From assembly GCA_046347155.1 (NCBI GenBank), contig JAXMGT010000002.1, positions 868,001 to 932,000 of the forward strand: a stretch of DNA of 64,000 nucleotides. The letters are read 5' to 3'. The first letter of the stretch is position 1, and each line of letters begins with the position of its first letter. This document shows positions 42,138 through 50,998 of the stretch, one piece after another. The DNA is from RPQJ01 sp046347155 (lineage in GTDB: Bacteria > Pseudomonadota > Gammaproteobacteria > Steroidobacterales > Steroidobacteraceae). Both the position numbers and the translations under genes were made by a program. Under the pieces are notes generated by a model, which saw nothing but the letters and a program-made list of their open reading frames with translations, was not told the DNA's origin and ran no database searches.

Positions 42138-42847
42138 TGACTGGTGACCTCGTTGTCGTTGGTGTCGAGCATGATCAGGTATTCGCGGTATTCGGCCTGG
42201 ATCAGGAAGCGGTCGCTCAGGTAGCCGCGCAACCCGGCGCCGGCGTAGGCGACGCTGCTGGTGCGCTGCGGCGACTGCACCAGCGTCGCATTCGGGTCCA
42301 CCCACACGACGCCTCCGCCGATCGTGACGAACGGAGAGACGCGCCACGCCGGGAACAGGATGTCGCCGACGCCGACGGTGCCCATCCAGCCGGTCGAGTA
42401 CTCGCCGAGCAGCTGCGAGACGTCGGCCCGCGCATACAGCGACTCGGTGAGCATGTAGGCCCCCGAGACCATGATCGTGTCCGCGCCGTCGAGGTCGCCG
42501 GCCGAGACCGAGACCTCCCAGCGGTGCGATGTCCGGGCATCCGGCGCGGGGCCGGCGAGTTTCACCTCGTCGCCTTCGCCGGTCAGCGTCCGCTCGAGCT
42601 GGTCGCGGTGCACCCAGCCCTCGTAACCGCGGTCCGTCCTGACCTTGATCCAATCGGTGCGCTGACGCAGAAGCTCGACCTCGCCGCCGCGCCCGACGAC
42701 CTGCGTGACCGGGTAGCCGCGCCCCGGGCCGCTGTGCAGGTCGATGTACGGGTCCTGCACGACGACCATCTCGGCGGCGCCGGCGGCCCCGCCCAACAGG
42801 GCGCCCGCGAGCGCGGCGAGCAGGGCCAGTGTGCGTGCGCGCCTCAA
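42107..42847 (-). CDS. SH3-domain plus outer-membrane beta-barrel protein
   Basis: A 246-residue exported protein. After a signal peptide (ends GGAAGAAE), residues about 27-87 form a bacterial SH3 (YGLHSGPG-like: DPYIDLHSGPGRGYPV, WIKVRTDRGYEGWVHRDQL), a module that binds peptidoglycan or stem peptides. The remaining about 150 residues are amphipathic strands ending WTVGFTHFF, an outer-membrane barrel of the same size as the next gene's. A barrel with a wall-binding domain would tie the outer membrane to peptidoglycan. It overlaps the next gene by 31 bases and begins 2 bases after the stop of the CxxCH lipoprotein gene. Confidence 0.78.
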   Translation of the reverse strand: MRRARTLALLAALAGALLGGAAGAAEMVVVQDPYIDLHSGPGRGYPVTQVVGRGGEVELLRQRTDWIKVRTDRGYEGWVHRDQLERTLTGEGDEVKLAGPAPDARTSHRWEVSVSAGDLDGADTIMVSGAYMLTESLYARADVSQLLGEYSTGWMGTVGVGDILFPAWRVSPFVTIGGGVVWVDPNATLVQSPQRTSSVAYAGAGLRGYLSDRFLIQAEYREYLIMLDTNDNEVTSQWTVGFTHFF

Positions 42848-42848
42848 G

Positions 42849-45479
42849 TCAGTTCACCGGTGCGAGGAACGGGTCGTTCCAGTACTGGGCGCCACCGTCG
42901 ACCCATTCGGCGACCAGGCGCAGCTCCGCGGGCGTGAGCCGCCCGGCGTGCGTGCCGCCCGGGGCGAACAGCGAGAAGAACGCCGTCGATCCGCGCGCGT
43001 TGCCCGCGCGCAGCGACGGCGCGACCGGCACCGTCGCGAACTGCGGGTCGCCGGTGACTGGGTCTACGCCGACCTGGACCAGCCGGTCCCGGAGCACGCC
43101 GTCGACGAGTTCCTGCTCGGCGTCGGTCGCCAGCAGCTCGCGGTAGGCCGCGAACTGGTCCGGCTCGTCGGTCGACGGCCCGTCCGTCAGTTCGAGCTGG
43201 CCCGGCGGCACCTGCACGGCGCCGGCCGCGGTGCGGCTGGTGTGGCAGCTCGTGCAGGTGTCGTCGGAGAGGACCGTCACGCCGTCGGCGGCGAAGCGCA
43301 CGCGGGGCAGGCTCCACAGCGGGTGGATGTGACGTTCGTAGTGGATCGTGATCCGGCAGCCCGAGCTCCAGGCGGTGATGCAGTCGCTGGTCGTGGGCGC
43401 GGGCGTCGACAGGTCGCTGTAGCGCCAGGCGAACGAGGCGTCCGGGGCGCGGCCGGCCGCGACCGGGTCGGTCCAGACGTCGTCGTAGGCGACGGCGGTG
43501 GACGGGCGCAGGTCGGCACAGTCGGTCTGGCAGCTGACCCGCGTGCGGACCTCGGCCATCGTCTCGCCGAAATCGGCGAAGTACGCCGGGTTCGTGTTCG
43601 GGTACGGGAGCCCGGTCGTCGTCGCGCCGGCGTGCACGCTGGCGAAGAGACCGGTGCGGCCGTGCGAAAGCCCGCTCTGCGGGTCGTGGCAGCCGTTGCA
43701 GCGCAACTCCTCGCCGGCGCGGATCTGCAGCCAGTTGTTGTGGCGCGGACCGATCCGTCGCCCGTCGGCGTCGAGTATCGAGATCGCGAATGCGACGTTC
43801 GCCGGGACCTTGACGCGGACCGAGCCGTCGGGCTCGACCGGCGCGTACCCGAGGATCTCGCGCATCCCGAATGCCGAGGTCACGCCGAAGGCGCTGTTGC
43901 GGAAGTCGAGCACGTCGCGGTCGGGCAGGCTGACCGGCTTCTCGAGCCGCAGGAAGCGCGCCGGGCGCTGCGCGGCCAGCGTGCGGGCCGGGTCGGCGAG
44001 CACCGCGATCCCGCCGGGCGCCGTGTCGACGCCGTCGACGTCGTAGACGCTGCGGATGTCGAGGATGCCGACGCCCTCGGCCTCGAGGTTCTCGTCGAAG
44101 TCCACGCCCGCGACGCGGTCGAGGATCACGGCCGGCAGCGTTCGCGGCTGCAGCGCGACGACCTCGGTGTACATCGTGCCCTCGGTGGGCTTCATCACCG
44201 GGAGCTGCGTGCCGTTGCCGGGGTCGAACATCCACACGCCGTAGAGCGGCGGCGCGACGACCGGCGACGCGGCCGCGAGCCGATCGGCCGTGCAGGGCAC
44301 GACCTGGGTCCCTTCGAGCAGGCGGCACTGGGTCCACGTGACGAGCAGGCGCCCGGTGCCGTCCCGCAGCGGGAACGCGGACTGGAAGCGTCCGCCCGGC
44401 GACGGGCCGTCGATCGTGCGCACGTCGTTCGGCGTGGCGGCCACCTGGGCGGGACCCGCGAGCCCGGCGTTCGCGAGCGTCGGCTGCGTGATGTCCACGT
44501 AGGCGGCCGTGTCGACGTCGAGCAGCAGACCGCCGCGCTCCGGCGCCTCGAACGGCTCGGCCTGCACCAGCAGGTGGCCGTTCGACATCGGTCGCGGGGA
44601 CAGGAAATGGATCTCCGTGCCGTCGGTGCCGGTGTCGTGGCTCTGGGCGCCGTAGAGCAGTTCGAGACCCGTGCCGTCCGGGCGGACGGTGTAGAGGCCG
44701 ATCTCGTCGTGGCCAGGTGCGGCGTCCCAGCGGCTGAACACGATGCGACCGTCGTCGAGCACGGCCGGATCGAGGTCGTGGCTCTGGTTGAACGAGATCT
44801 GGTGGATGTTGCCGCCGTCCGCGCCCATCACGTGGAGCACGAACGCGGGCTCGTTGCGGTTCTCGTCCTGCGCGTCGAACTGGGGCTTGCCCTCGTCGAG
44901 CAGCACGGCCTTCGACTGCCGCTGGCGCGTCGAGCTGAAGACGATGCGCCCGTCGGGCAGGTAGTGCGGCGCCAGGTCGTTGCCCTGCAGCGCCACCGTG
45001 TCCGACTGGATCACGCGGTGCAGGTCGTTCGTCGCGAGCACGTATTCCCAGATTTCCCAGGTCGGCTGCAGGTCCGGGTCGAGGCCGTCGACGAGGGGAC
45101 GGTGCAGCGCGAACACGAGCCGGGTGCCGTCGTAGGACGGCTCGACGTCGCGCACGTCCCCGAGGCCCTGCGTGACGGTGGCCGTGACGTTGCGTTCGTT
45201 CGCCGAGGGCGACGCCCGGTCGCGCACCCAGAGGTCGCCGCCGGGCTCGAACTCGAGCAGCTCCCGGGCATCGTGCTGCATCGCCGCCCCGACGGGCACC
45301 GGCCGCTTCACGTATGCAATCGGGAAGTCGAGCACGATCGGGTCCGGGTCCTGGCCGCCGCCCGCGCCGACGCTTCCGCCGCCGCCGCAGCCGCTCGCAA
45401 CCGCGGCGGCGACGGCGATCAGCACTGCAGGCCGGGCAAGGCGCAGGACCCTTGCGCACACGTCGTTGACCACCAGCAT
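42849..45479 (-). CDS. Large lipoprotein with TolB-like repeats and two CxxCH sites (hydrazine synthase alpha-like domain)
   Basis: An 876-residue lipoprotein: signal with lipobox VASGC (Cys31), followed by a Gly-rich linker. Residues about 40-550 contain PD40/TolB-type propeller blades (PSYDGTRLVFA, YLPDGRIVFSS, VLDDGRIVFSR). The C-terminal part carries CNGCH at 594-598 and CTSCH at 742-746, consistent with two covalent c-type haems. The layout (propeller plus CxxCH region) resembles the hydrazine-synthase alpha-subunit-type domain that is common in non-anammox bacteria with unknown function. There is no evidence for hydrazine chemistry. The ATG at 45477-45479 is chosen because it gives the lipoprotein signal; upstream frame extension is not protein-like. 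Confidence 0.78.
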   Translation of the reverse strand: MLVVNDVCARVLRLARPAVLIAVAAAVASGCGGGGSVGAGGGQDPDPIVLDFPIAYVKRPVPVGAAMQHDARELLEFEPGGDLWVRDRASPSANERNVTATVTQGLGDVRDVEPSYDGTRLVFALHRPLVDGLDPDLQPTWEIWEYVLATNDLHRVIQSDTVALQGNDLAPHYLPDGRIVFSSTRQRQSKAVLLDEGKPQFDAQDENRNEPAFVLHVMGADGGNIHQISFNQSHDLDPAVLDDGRIVFSRWDAAPGHDEIGLYTVRPDGTGLELLYGAQSHDTGTDGTEIHFLSPRPMSNGHLLVQAEPFEAPERGGLLLDVDTAAYVDITQPTLANAGLAGPAQVAATPNDVRTIDGPSPGGRFQSAFPLRDGTGRLLVTWTQCRLLEGTQVVPCTADRLAAASPVVAPPLYGVWMFDPGNGTQLPVMKPTEGTMYTEVVALQPRTLPAVILDRVAGVDFDENLEAEGVGILDIRSVYDVDGVDTAPGGIAVLADPARTLAAQRPARFLRLEKPVSLPDRDVLDFRNSAFGVTSAFGMREILGYAPVEPDGSVRVKVPANVAFAISILDADGRRIGPRHNNWLQIRAGEELRCNGCHDPQSGLSHGRTGLFASVHAGATTTGLPYPNTNPAYFADFGETMAEVRTRVSCQTDCADLRPSTAVAYDDVWTDPVAAGRAPDASFAWRYSDLSTPAPTTSDCITAWSSGCRITIHYERHIHPLWSLPRVRFAADGVTVLSDDTCTSCHTSRTAAGAVQVPPGQLELTDGPSTDEPDQFAAYRELLATDAEQELVDGVLRDRLVQVGVDPVTGDPQFATVPVAPSLRAGNARGSTAFFSLFAPGGTHAGRLTPAELRLVAEWVDGGAQYWNDPFLAPVN

Positions 45480-45614
45480 CCCGTTGACCCCCTTGAGGCC
45501 GTCACAGGCGGCATATCCCGCCGCATCGGGCGCTTTTTTCTCATATGCACGCCGCCACACCAGCTTTCCGCCCCGTATTCGTGACCCGCTTCTCAAAGGT
45601 GCGCGACGCATTTG

Positions 45615-45633
45615 GCGTTTCGCCGGGAAACGC
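45615..45633. promoter_or_regulatory. 19-bp palindrome in the divergent control region
   Basis: GCGTTTC (45615-45621), 5 bases, GAAACGC (45627-45633): a perfect 7-bp dyad in the 203-base gap between the two divergent operons (starts at 45479 minus and 45683 plus). Size and symmetry suit a dimeric repressor or activator site that could control both. A T6 run at 45534-45539 also lies in this gap. I find no convincing -35/-10 pair here. Confidence 0.45.
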
Positions 45634-45682
45634 ACAGATTCCCATTCCACGCGACCGGCGGTATCGGTCGGGGGGAGTCGAG

Positions 45683-46873
45683 ATGCGCAACGCAAGGCCT
45701 GCGGGCAACCGCAGTCATCGCTCGCGGGCGGCGATCATCGCCGCATGCGCGGCGCTCGTCGCGCTCACGGGGACGGCCGCGCTGGCCGACTCGCGCACGC
45801 AGGCGCGTCGCATACACGACCGGATCGCGGGCGTGCCGCCCAGCGATGCGGTGCTGGACCAGATGGCCGCCGACGTGGCGGCGGGCCGGCCGCAGGATGC
45901 CGCCTACGTGGCGATGCAGAACCGGGCGTTCTACGACGTCACGCTGAAGAACTTCGCGATGCCGTGGACCAACCGCGAGCAGACGGTGTTCGCGCCGCTG
46001 AACGACTACGTGGCCACCGTCATCGGGATGGTCCGTGACGACGTGAGCTTCGACCGCGTGCTCTGGGACGACATCCTGTACGTCGGCCAGGGCGTGTCGG
46101 GGGTGCCGCCGTATTCACCCACCTCGAACGACCACTACGCCGAACTCGAGCGCCGCGGCGCGAACCTGAAGGACTCGCTGGTGCAGACCACGCAGTCCTC
46201 GCTGTCGGGCCTGCCGCCGCAGGCGACGTCGGGCGTGATCACCTCGCGCGCGGCCGCCCAGTCGTTCTTCGTCGCCGGCACGAACCGTGCGATGTTCCGC
46301 TACACGCTGATCAACCACCTGTGCACGGACCTCGAGCAGGTGATGGACACCACGCGGCCGCCGGACCGGATCCGGCAGGACGTGAGCCGCAGTCCCGGCG
46401 GTGACAGCCGGATCTTCCTGAACAACTGCATCGGCTGCCACTCGGGCATGGACCCGATGGTCCAGGCCTACGCCTACCACGACTGGGACGAGCAGGCCGG
46501 CCGGGTGGTCTACACGGCCGGCGTCGTGCGGCCGAAGTACTTCCACAACAAGGACACGTTCCCGGCCGGCTACTCGACGCCGGACGACCACTGGAACAAC
46601 TACTGGCGGGCGGGCCGCAACTCGCTGCTCGGCTGGGATTCCGCGCTGCCCGGCAGCGGCTCCGGCGCGAAGTCGCTCGGCATGGAGCTCTCGCACACGG
46701 ACGCGTTCGCCGGCTGCCAGGCGCGCAAGGTCTTCAAGACCGTGTGCCTGCGCGACCCGAGCGACGCGCAGGATCGCGCGCGCATCCAGTCGATGACCAG
46801 CTCGTTCAGGTCCGGCGGCTACCGGATGAAACAGCTGTTCGCCGACGCCGCCGCCTACTGCATGGGCGACTAG
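45683..46873 (+). CDS. Exported CxxCH protein, putative monohaem cytochrome
   Basis: A 396-residue protein with a signal peptide (hydrophobic AAIIAACAALVALTGTAALA). The segment NNCIGCHSGMDPMVQAYAYHDW gives one CxxCH at 249-253, a covalent haem c site, with Met in the following residues as possible sixth ligand. Several further Cys occur near the C-terminus. The start ATG at 45683 follows GGGGGAG. I know this protein type from clusters next to LamG/CxxCH and DUF1501-like genes, but no function is established. It heads the rightward operon of five genes. Confidence 0.72.
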   Translation: MRNARPAGNRSHRSRAAIIAACAALVALTGTAALADSRTQARRIHDRIAGVPPSDAVLDQMAADVAAGRPQDAAYVAMQNRAFYDVTLKNFAMPWTNREQTVFAPLNDYVATVIGMVRDDVSFDRVLWDDILYVGQGVSGVPPYSPTSNDHYAELERRGANLKDSLVQTTQSSLSGLPPQATSGVITSRAAAQSFFVAGTNRAMFRYTLINHLCTDLEQVMDTTRPPDRIRQDVSRSPGGDSRIFLNNCIGCHSGMDPMVQAYAYHDWDEQAGRVVYTAGVVRPKYFHNKDTFPAGYSTPDDHWNNYWRAGRNSLLGWDSALPGSGSGAKSLGMELSHTDAFAGCQARKVFKTVCLRDPSDAQDRARIQSMTSSFRSGGYRMKQLFADAAAYCMGD

Positions 46874-46881
46874 GGGGAGCC

Positions 46882-49332
46882 ATGAACATCGACTTCCTTC
46901 GCACCTGGTCGCCGCGCGCCGTGCTGCTCACGGCGCTGGTCGCCGTCGGCGGCTGCGGCGGCGGTGCCGACACCGTCCAGAACCCGAACACGTCGGGCGG
47001 CACGCCGCAGGCCTACAGTGGCCCGCCGCCGTCCACGGCCGACGTGCAGGCGTTCAAGATCAACGTCTGGGACAACCTGCGCGCCGACAACCGCTGTGGC
47101 AAGTGCCACGTCGAGGGCGGGCAGGCCCCGCAGTTCGTCCGCAAGGACGACATCAACCTCGCGTACGCGGCGGCCAACACCGTCGTGAACCTGGCGTCGC
47201 CCCGCGACTCGCGGATGGTCCAGAAGGTGGCCGGGGGCCACAACTGCTGGCTCGCGAGCCCCGACGCGTGCGCCGACATCCTGACCACCTGGATCACGGC
47301 CTGGGCCGGCAGTGCGGCCGGAGGCAGCACCGGCGTGGTGCTCACGCCGCCGCCGCTGCTCGACCCCGGCGCGAGCAAGGCGTTCCCGGCGAGCCCGGCG
47401 CTCTTCTCGACGACCGTCTACCCGGTCGTGCGCCAGTACTGCTCGCGCTGCCATTCGCCGTCGGCGGCCAGCCCGCAGTCGCCGTACTTCGCGTCGGCCG
47501 ACGTGGACGAGGCCTACGCCGCGGCCAAGGTCAAGATCGACCTCGACGACCCGGCGCGCTCGCGACTCGTCGTCCGGCTGCGCAACGAATTCCACAACTG
47601 CTGGAGCGACTGCGCCGCGGATTCCGACGAGATGGAGGCGGCGATCGCCGCTTTCGCCTCGCAGGTGCCGCTCGCTCAGGTCGACCCCTCGCTCGTGCTG
47701 TCGAAGGCGCTCAAGCTGTACGACGGCGTGGTCGCGAGCGGCGGCAACCGCTACACCGCGAACACGATCGCGCTTTGGGAGTTCAAGACCGGCAAGGGCA
47801 GCGTCGCCTACGACACGAGCGGCGTGAACCCGGCGCTCAACCTGACGCTCTCCGGCGACGTCACCTGGGTCGGCGGCTGGGGCATCAATGTCCGCGGCGG
47901 CAAGGCCCAGGGCTCCACGAGCTCGAGCCGCAAGCTCGCGACGCTGATCGGCTCGACCGGTGAGTACACGATCGAGGCCTGGGTGGCCCCGGGCAACGTG
48001 ACGCAGGAGGACGCGCGCATCGTCTCGTACTCCGGCGGCGTCGATGCCCGCAACTTCACGCTGGGCCAGACGCTCTACAGCTACGACTTCCTGAATCGCG
48101 GTCCCGGCACCGGCCCGAACGGCGAGCCCAAGCTCACGACGGCGGCCGCCGATGAGGACCTGCAGGCGACGCTGCAGCACGTGGTGGCGACCTACGACCC
48201 GGTCAACGGCCGACGCATCTACGTGAACGGCGTGTACACCGGCGACGCCGACCCGGCGCCGGCCGGCGCGATCGCGGACTGGGACGACACGTTCGCGTTC
48301 GTGCTCGGCAACGAGGTCTCGAACAACCGGCAGTTCCAGGGCGTGTACCGTCTCGTGGCGATCTACAACCGCGCGCTGACGCCCGAGCAGATACGGAAGA
48401 ACTTCGACGCCGGCGTGGGCGAGAAGTACTACCTGCTGTTCTCGGTGAGCCACCTGGTGAACGTGCCTCAGGCGTACATCATGTTCGAGGTCAGCCAGTA
48501 CGACAGCTACAGCTACCTGTTCAACAAGCCGACATTCATCAGCCTCGATCCGGCCGCCCGCCCGGGCAGCATCCCGATCAAGGGCATGCGCATCGGCGAG
48601 AACGGCGCTGAGCCGGAGGTCGGCCAGGCCTACCGCACGCTCGACACCACGATCGACGACTCGAACTACGGGCCGCTCGGCCAGCCGTTGTCGTCGATCG
48701 GGACGGTGATCGGGCTGCAGAAGGGCCCGGACGCGGACGAGTTCTTCCTGACCTTCGACGTGCTCGGTTCGCACACGAACGTGCGCCTCGACCCGGTGCC
48801 GCTCGCTCCGGCGCCGCCGGCGGACGTGCGCCGGCCGCCGGACATCGGCATCCGCGCGTTCGACGAGATCAACTCGACGATGTCGGTGCTCACCGGGGTC
48901 AGCCCGCAGACGCCTGCCGTGCAGTCGACGTTCGACACCGTCAAGCAGGCGCTGCCCACCGTCGAGAGCATCGACACGTTCGTCTCCGGCCACCCGGTCG
49001 CGATCGCGCAGCTCTCGATCCAGTACTGCAACGCGCTGGTCGACGACACGACGGCGCGTGCCCAGTACTTCCCGGGCTTCGACTTCTCGGCCGCACCGTC
49101 CGTGGCGTTCTCGCCGGCGGGCCGGGCGATCGTGCTCGACTCGCTGGTCGGGCACATGATGAGGGCGAACCTGGCCGACGACCCGGACCCGGCCGCCGTG
49201 CGCGGCGAGCTCGACTCGCTGGTCACGCGGCTCACCTCGTGCGGCGCCAGTTGCCCGGCCGGCCGCACGCCCATCGTCGTCAAGGCAACCTGCGCTGCGC
49301 TGCTCGGCAGCGCGGTCACGCTGATCGAGTGA
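46882..49332 (+). CDS. LamG-domain lipoprotein with two CxxCH sites
   Basis: An 816-residue lipoprotein (lipobox VGGC, Cys25). Two similar about 115-residue modules each carry a CxxCH (CGKCH at 72-76, CSRCH at 187-191) and a later HNCW or Cys pair, so at least two haems c are expected. Residues about 290-480 are a LamG/concanavalin-like domain (EYTIEAWVAPGNVTQEDARI, GRRIYVNGVYTG), usual for binding sugars or surfaces. The C-terminal 330 residues are unassigned. GGGGGAG precedes the ATG at 46882, 9 bases after the upstream stop. A surface-exposed redox protein is a reasonable inference. Confidence 0.78.
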   Translation: MNIDFLRTWSPRAVLLTALVAVGGCGGGADTVQNPNTSGGTPQAYSGPPPSTADVQAFKINVWDNLRADNRCGKCHVEGGQAPQFVRKDDINLAYAAANTVVNLASPRDSRMVQKVAGGHNCWLASPDACADILTTWITAWAGSAAGGSTGVVLTPPPLLDPGASKAFPASPALFSTTVYPVVRQYCSRCHSPSAASPQSPYFASADVDEAYAAAKVKIDLDDPARSRLVVRLRNEFHNCWSDCAADSDEMEAAIAAFASQVPLAQVDPSLVLSKALKLYDGVVASGGNRYTANTIALWEFKTGKGSVAYDTSGVNPALNLTLSGDVTWVGGWGINVRGGKAQGSTSSSRKLATLIGSTGEYTIEAWVAPGNVTQEDARIVSYSGGVDARNFTLGQTLYSYDFLNRGPGTGPNGEPKLTTAAADEDLQATLQHVVATYDPVNGRRIYVNGVYTGDADPAPAGAIADWDDTFAFVLGNEVSNNRQFQGVYRLVAIYNRALTPEQIRKNFDAGVGEKYYLLFSVSHLVNVPQAYIMFEVSQYDSYSYLFNKPTFISLDPAARPGSIPIKGMRIGENGAEPEVGQAYRTLDTTIDDSNYGPLGQPLSSIGTVIGLQKGPDADEFFLTFDVLGSHTNVRLDPVPLAPAPPADVRRPPDIGIRAFDEINSTMSVLTGVSPQTPAVQSTFDTVKQALPTVESIDTFVSGHPVAIAQLSIQYCNALVDDTTARAQYFPGFDFSAAPSVAFSPAGRAIVLDSLVGHMMRANLADDPDPAAVRGELDSLVTRLTSCGASCPAGRTPIVVKATCAALLGSAVTLIE

Positions 49333-49354
49333 ACGGGCGCGAGGAGACACAACG

Positions 49355-50989
49355 ATGATCATCCGCAGGAAGAGTCCGCGCCGCCTCACGCCGGACGAAC
49401 CGATCCGCCACGACGGCGTCCACAAGCGCCCGGTCACGCGGCGCGACTTCATCGCACAGGGCCTGACCGCGGGCCTGGGCACGGTGGTCGCACCGACCGT
49501 CTTCGGGCTGTTCGCGAATCCGCGCGACGCGATGGCGGCACTGTCCCCGGACCTGCAGGCGCTGCGCGCGACCTGCGGGATCGACGTGCAGGGGGCGGGC
49601 AAGATCCCGTTCATCTGCATCGACCTGGCCGGCGGCGCGAACATGGTCGGCTCGAACGTGCTGATCGGCGGCCCGGGCGGCCAGCTCGACTTCCTCACGA
49701 CCTCGGGCTACGGGAAGCTCGGCCTGCCGGGCGACATGGTCCCGTCGCTGACCAATCCGGCCACCGGCACCAGCTTCACCGATTCGTCGCTCGGCCTCGC
49801 GTTCCACTCGGACAGCGCGTTCCTGCGTGGGATCCTCGATCGCGTGTCGCCGGCGACGGCCGCCTCGATCAACGGCGCCGTGATCGCGGCGCGCTCCGAG
49901 AACGACACGGGCAACAACCCGCACAACCCGATGTACGGCATCTACCGTGCCGGCGCGAGCGGGTCGCTCGCGACGCTGATCGGCTCGCGCGCGTCGGATT
50001 CCGGTGGAAACTCGGCGGCTCCGGTCGGCCTGATCGACCTGTCCGTGCGGCCGACCAAGGTCGACCGCGCGAGCGACGTCACCGGCTTCGTCGACACGGG
50101 CCAGCTCGCGAGCCTGCTCAGCCTCGACGACACGGTCGCCGTGATGGAGGCCGTCCAGCGCATCAGCGCGCGCAAGATGCAGATGGTCGACCCGAAGCAG
50201 CCGTGGATGGACCCGAAGAAGGTCACCGTCACGCGCGACGAGGTCGTGCGGGAGCTCGTTTCCTGCAATTACCTGAAGGCGGCCGACGTGGTCGACCGCT
50301 TCGGCAACCCGAGCAGCCTCAATCCCGAGCTCGACCCGGACATCGTCGGGTCGGGCGGCATCTTCAGTCGGGCCGAGTACGACTCGGACGCCGAGTTCCA
50401 GAAGACGGCCGCGGTCATGAAGATGGTAATCTCGGGCTATGCGGGCGCCGGCACGATCACGATGGGCGGCTACGACTACCACGGCCAGGGACGTTCGACG
50501 GGCGAGCTGCGCGACCTGCGGGCCGGGCGCTGCATGGGCGCCTGCCTCGAGTACGCCGCGCGCCGGGGCGTACCGCTGATGCTCTACGTGTTCTCGGACG
50601 GGTCGATCTCGGCGGACGGGCAGGTGGACGACTCGGTCGACGGGCGTGGCAAGTTCATGTGGACCAGCGACAACCAGTCGACGGCCGCCTCGTTCTTCCT
50701 CGTGTACAACCCGCAGGGACGCCCACAGCTCCTCAGCACCGGTGCCGGCGGCACCGCGCGCCACCAGCAGATCGGCTACTTCCGGCCCGACGCGTCGGTC
50801 GAGACCGCGTCGAGCCCGGCGGCGAACAACGTGAACCTGCTGGTGGAGACGGTCGCGCTCAACTACATGGCGCTGCATGGCGAGCAGGGGCAGTTCGGGC
50901 AGAAGTTCCCGACGAACGGACTCGGCTCGGCCGCGCTCCAGGACAGCCTGATCGCATTCGAACCGATCGTGAACGGCCGCATCGGCTGA
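49355..50989 (+). CDS. Tat-exported DUF1501-like protein
   Basis: A 544-residue protein whose N-terminus has a twin-arginine signal: VTRRDFIAQGLTAGLGTVVAPT near residues 27-48, then an Ala-rich cleavage region. Tat export means it folds, perhaps with a cofactor, in the cytoplasm. The body resembles DUF1501-type (sulfatase/alkaline-phosphatase-superfamily-like) proteins: IPFICIDLAGGANMVGSNVL near 68, GGYDYHGQGRSTGELRD near 370, and VFSDGSISADG. These Asp/His-bearing motifs suggest a metal site. The protein follows the LamG gene by 22 bases. DUF1501 and CxxCH proteins are often neighbours in planctomycetes and other phyla, but substrates are unknown. Confidence 0.72.
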   Translation: MIIRRKSPRRLTPDEPIRHDGVHKRPVTRRDFIAQGLTAGLGTVVAPTVFGLFANPRDAMAALSPDLQALRATCGIDVQGAGKIPFICIDLAGGANMVGSNVLIGGPGGQLDFLTTSGYGKLGLPGDMVPSLTNPATGTSFTDSSLGLAFHSDSAFLRGILDRVSPATAASINGAVIAARSENDTGNNPHNPMYGIYRAGASGSLATLIGSRASDSGGNSAAPVGLIDLSVRPTKVDRASDVTGFVDTGQLASLLSLDDTVAVMEAVQRISARKMQMVDPKQPWMDPKKVTVTRDEVVRELVSCNYLKAADVVDRFGNPSSLNPELDPDIVGSGGIFSRAEYDSDAEFQKTAAVMKMVISGYAGAGTITMGGYDYHGQGRSTGELRDLRAGRCMGACLEYAARRGVPLMLYVFSDGSISADGQVDDSVDGRGKFMWTSDNQSTAASFFLVYNPQGRPQLLSTGAGGTARHQQIGYFRPDASVETASSPAANNVNLLVETVALNYMALHGEQGQFGQKFPTNGLGSAALQDSLIAFEPIVNGRIG

Positions 50990-50998
50990 CGGAGGATC

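Noticed and set aside
42849..45479. Hydrazine synthase / anammox metabolism
   Set aside because: Only the domain type is similar; other anammox genes are absent and the organism type does not fit.
42744..45584. 946-codon open frame on the plus strand
   Set aside because: Opposite to the CxxCH lipoprotein and without motifs, while the minus-strand frame has a signal, lipobox and CxxCH sites.
46870..49698. 942-codon open frame on the minus strand
   Set aside because: It is antisense to the LamG protein gene, lacks any recognisable motif and has the Arg/Val/Asp-rich composition of a shadow frame in high-GC DNA.
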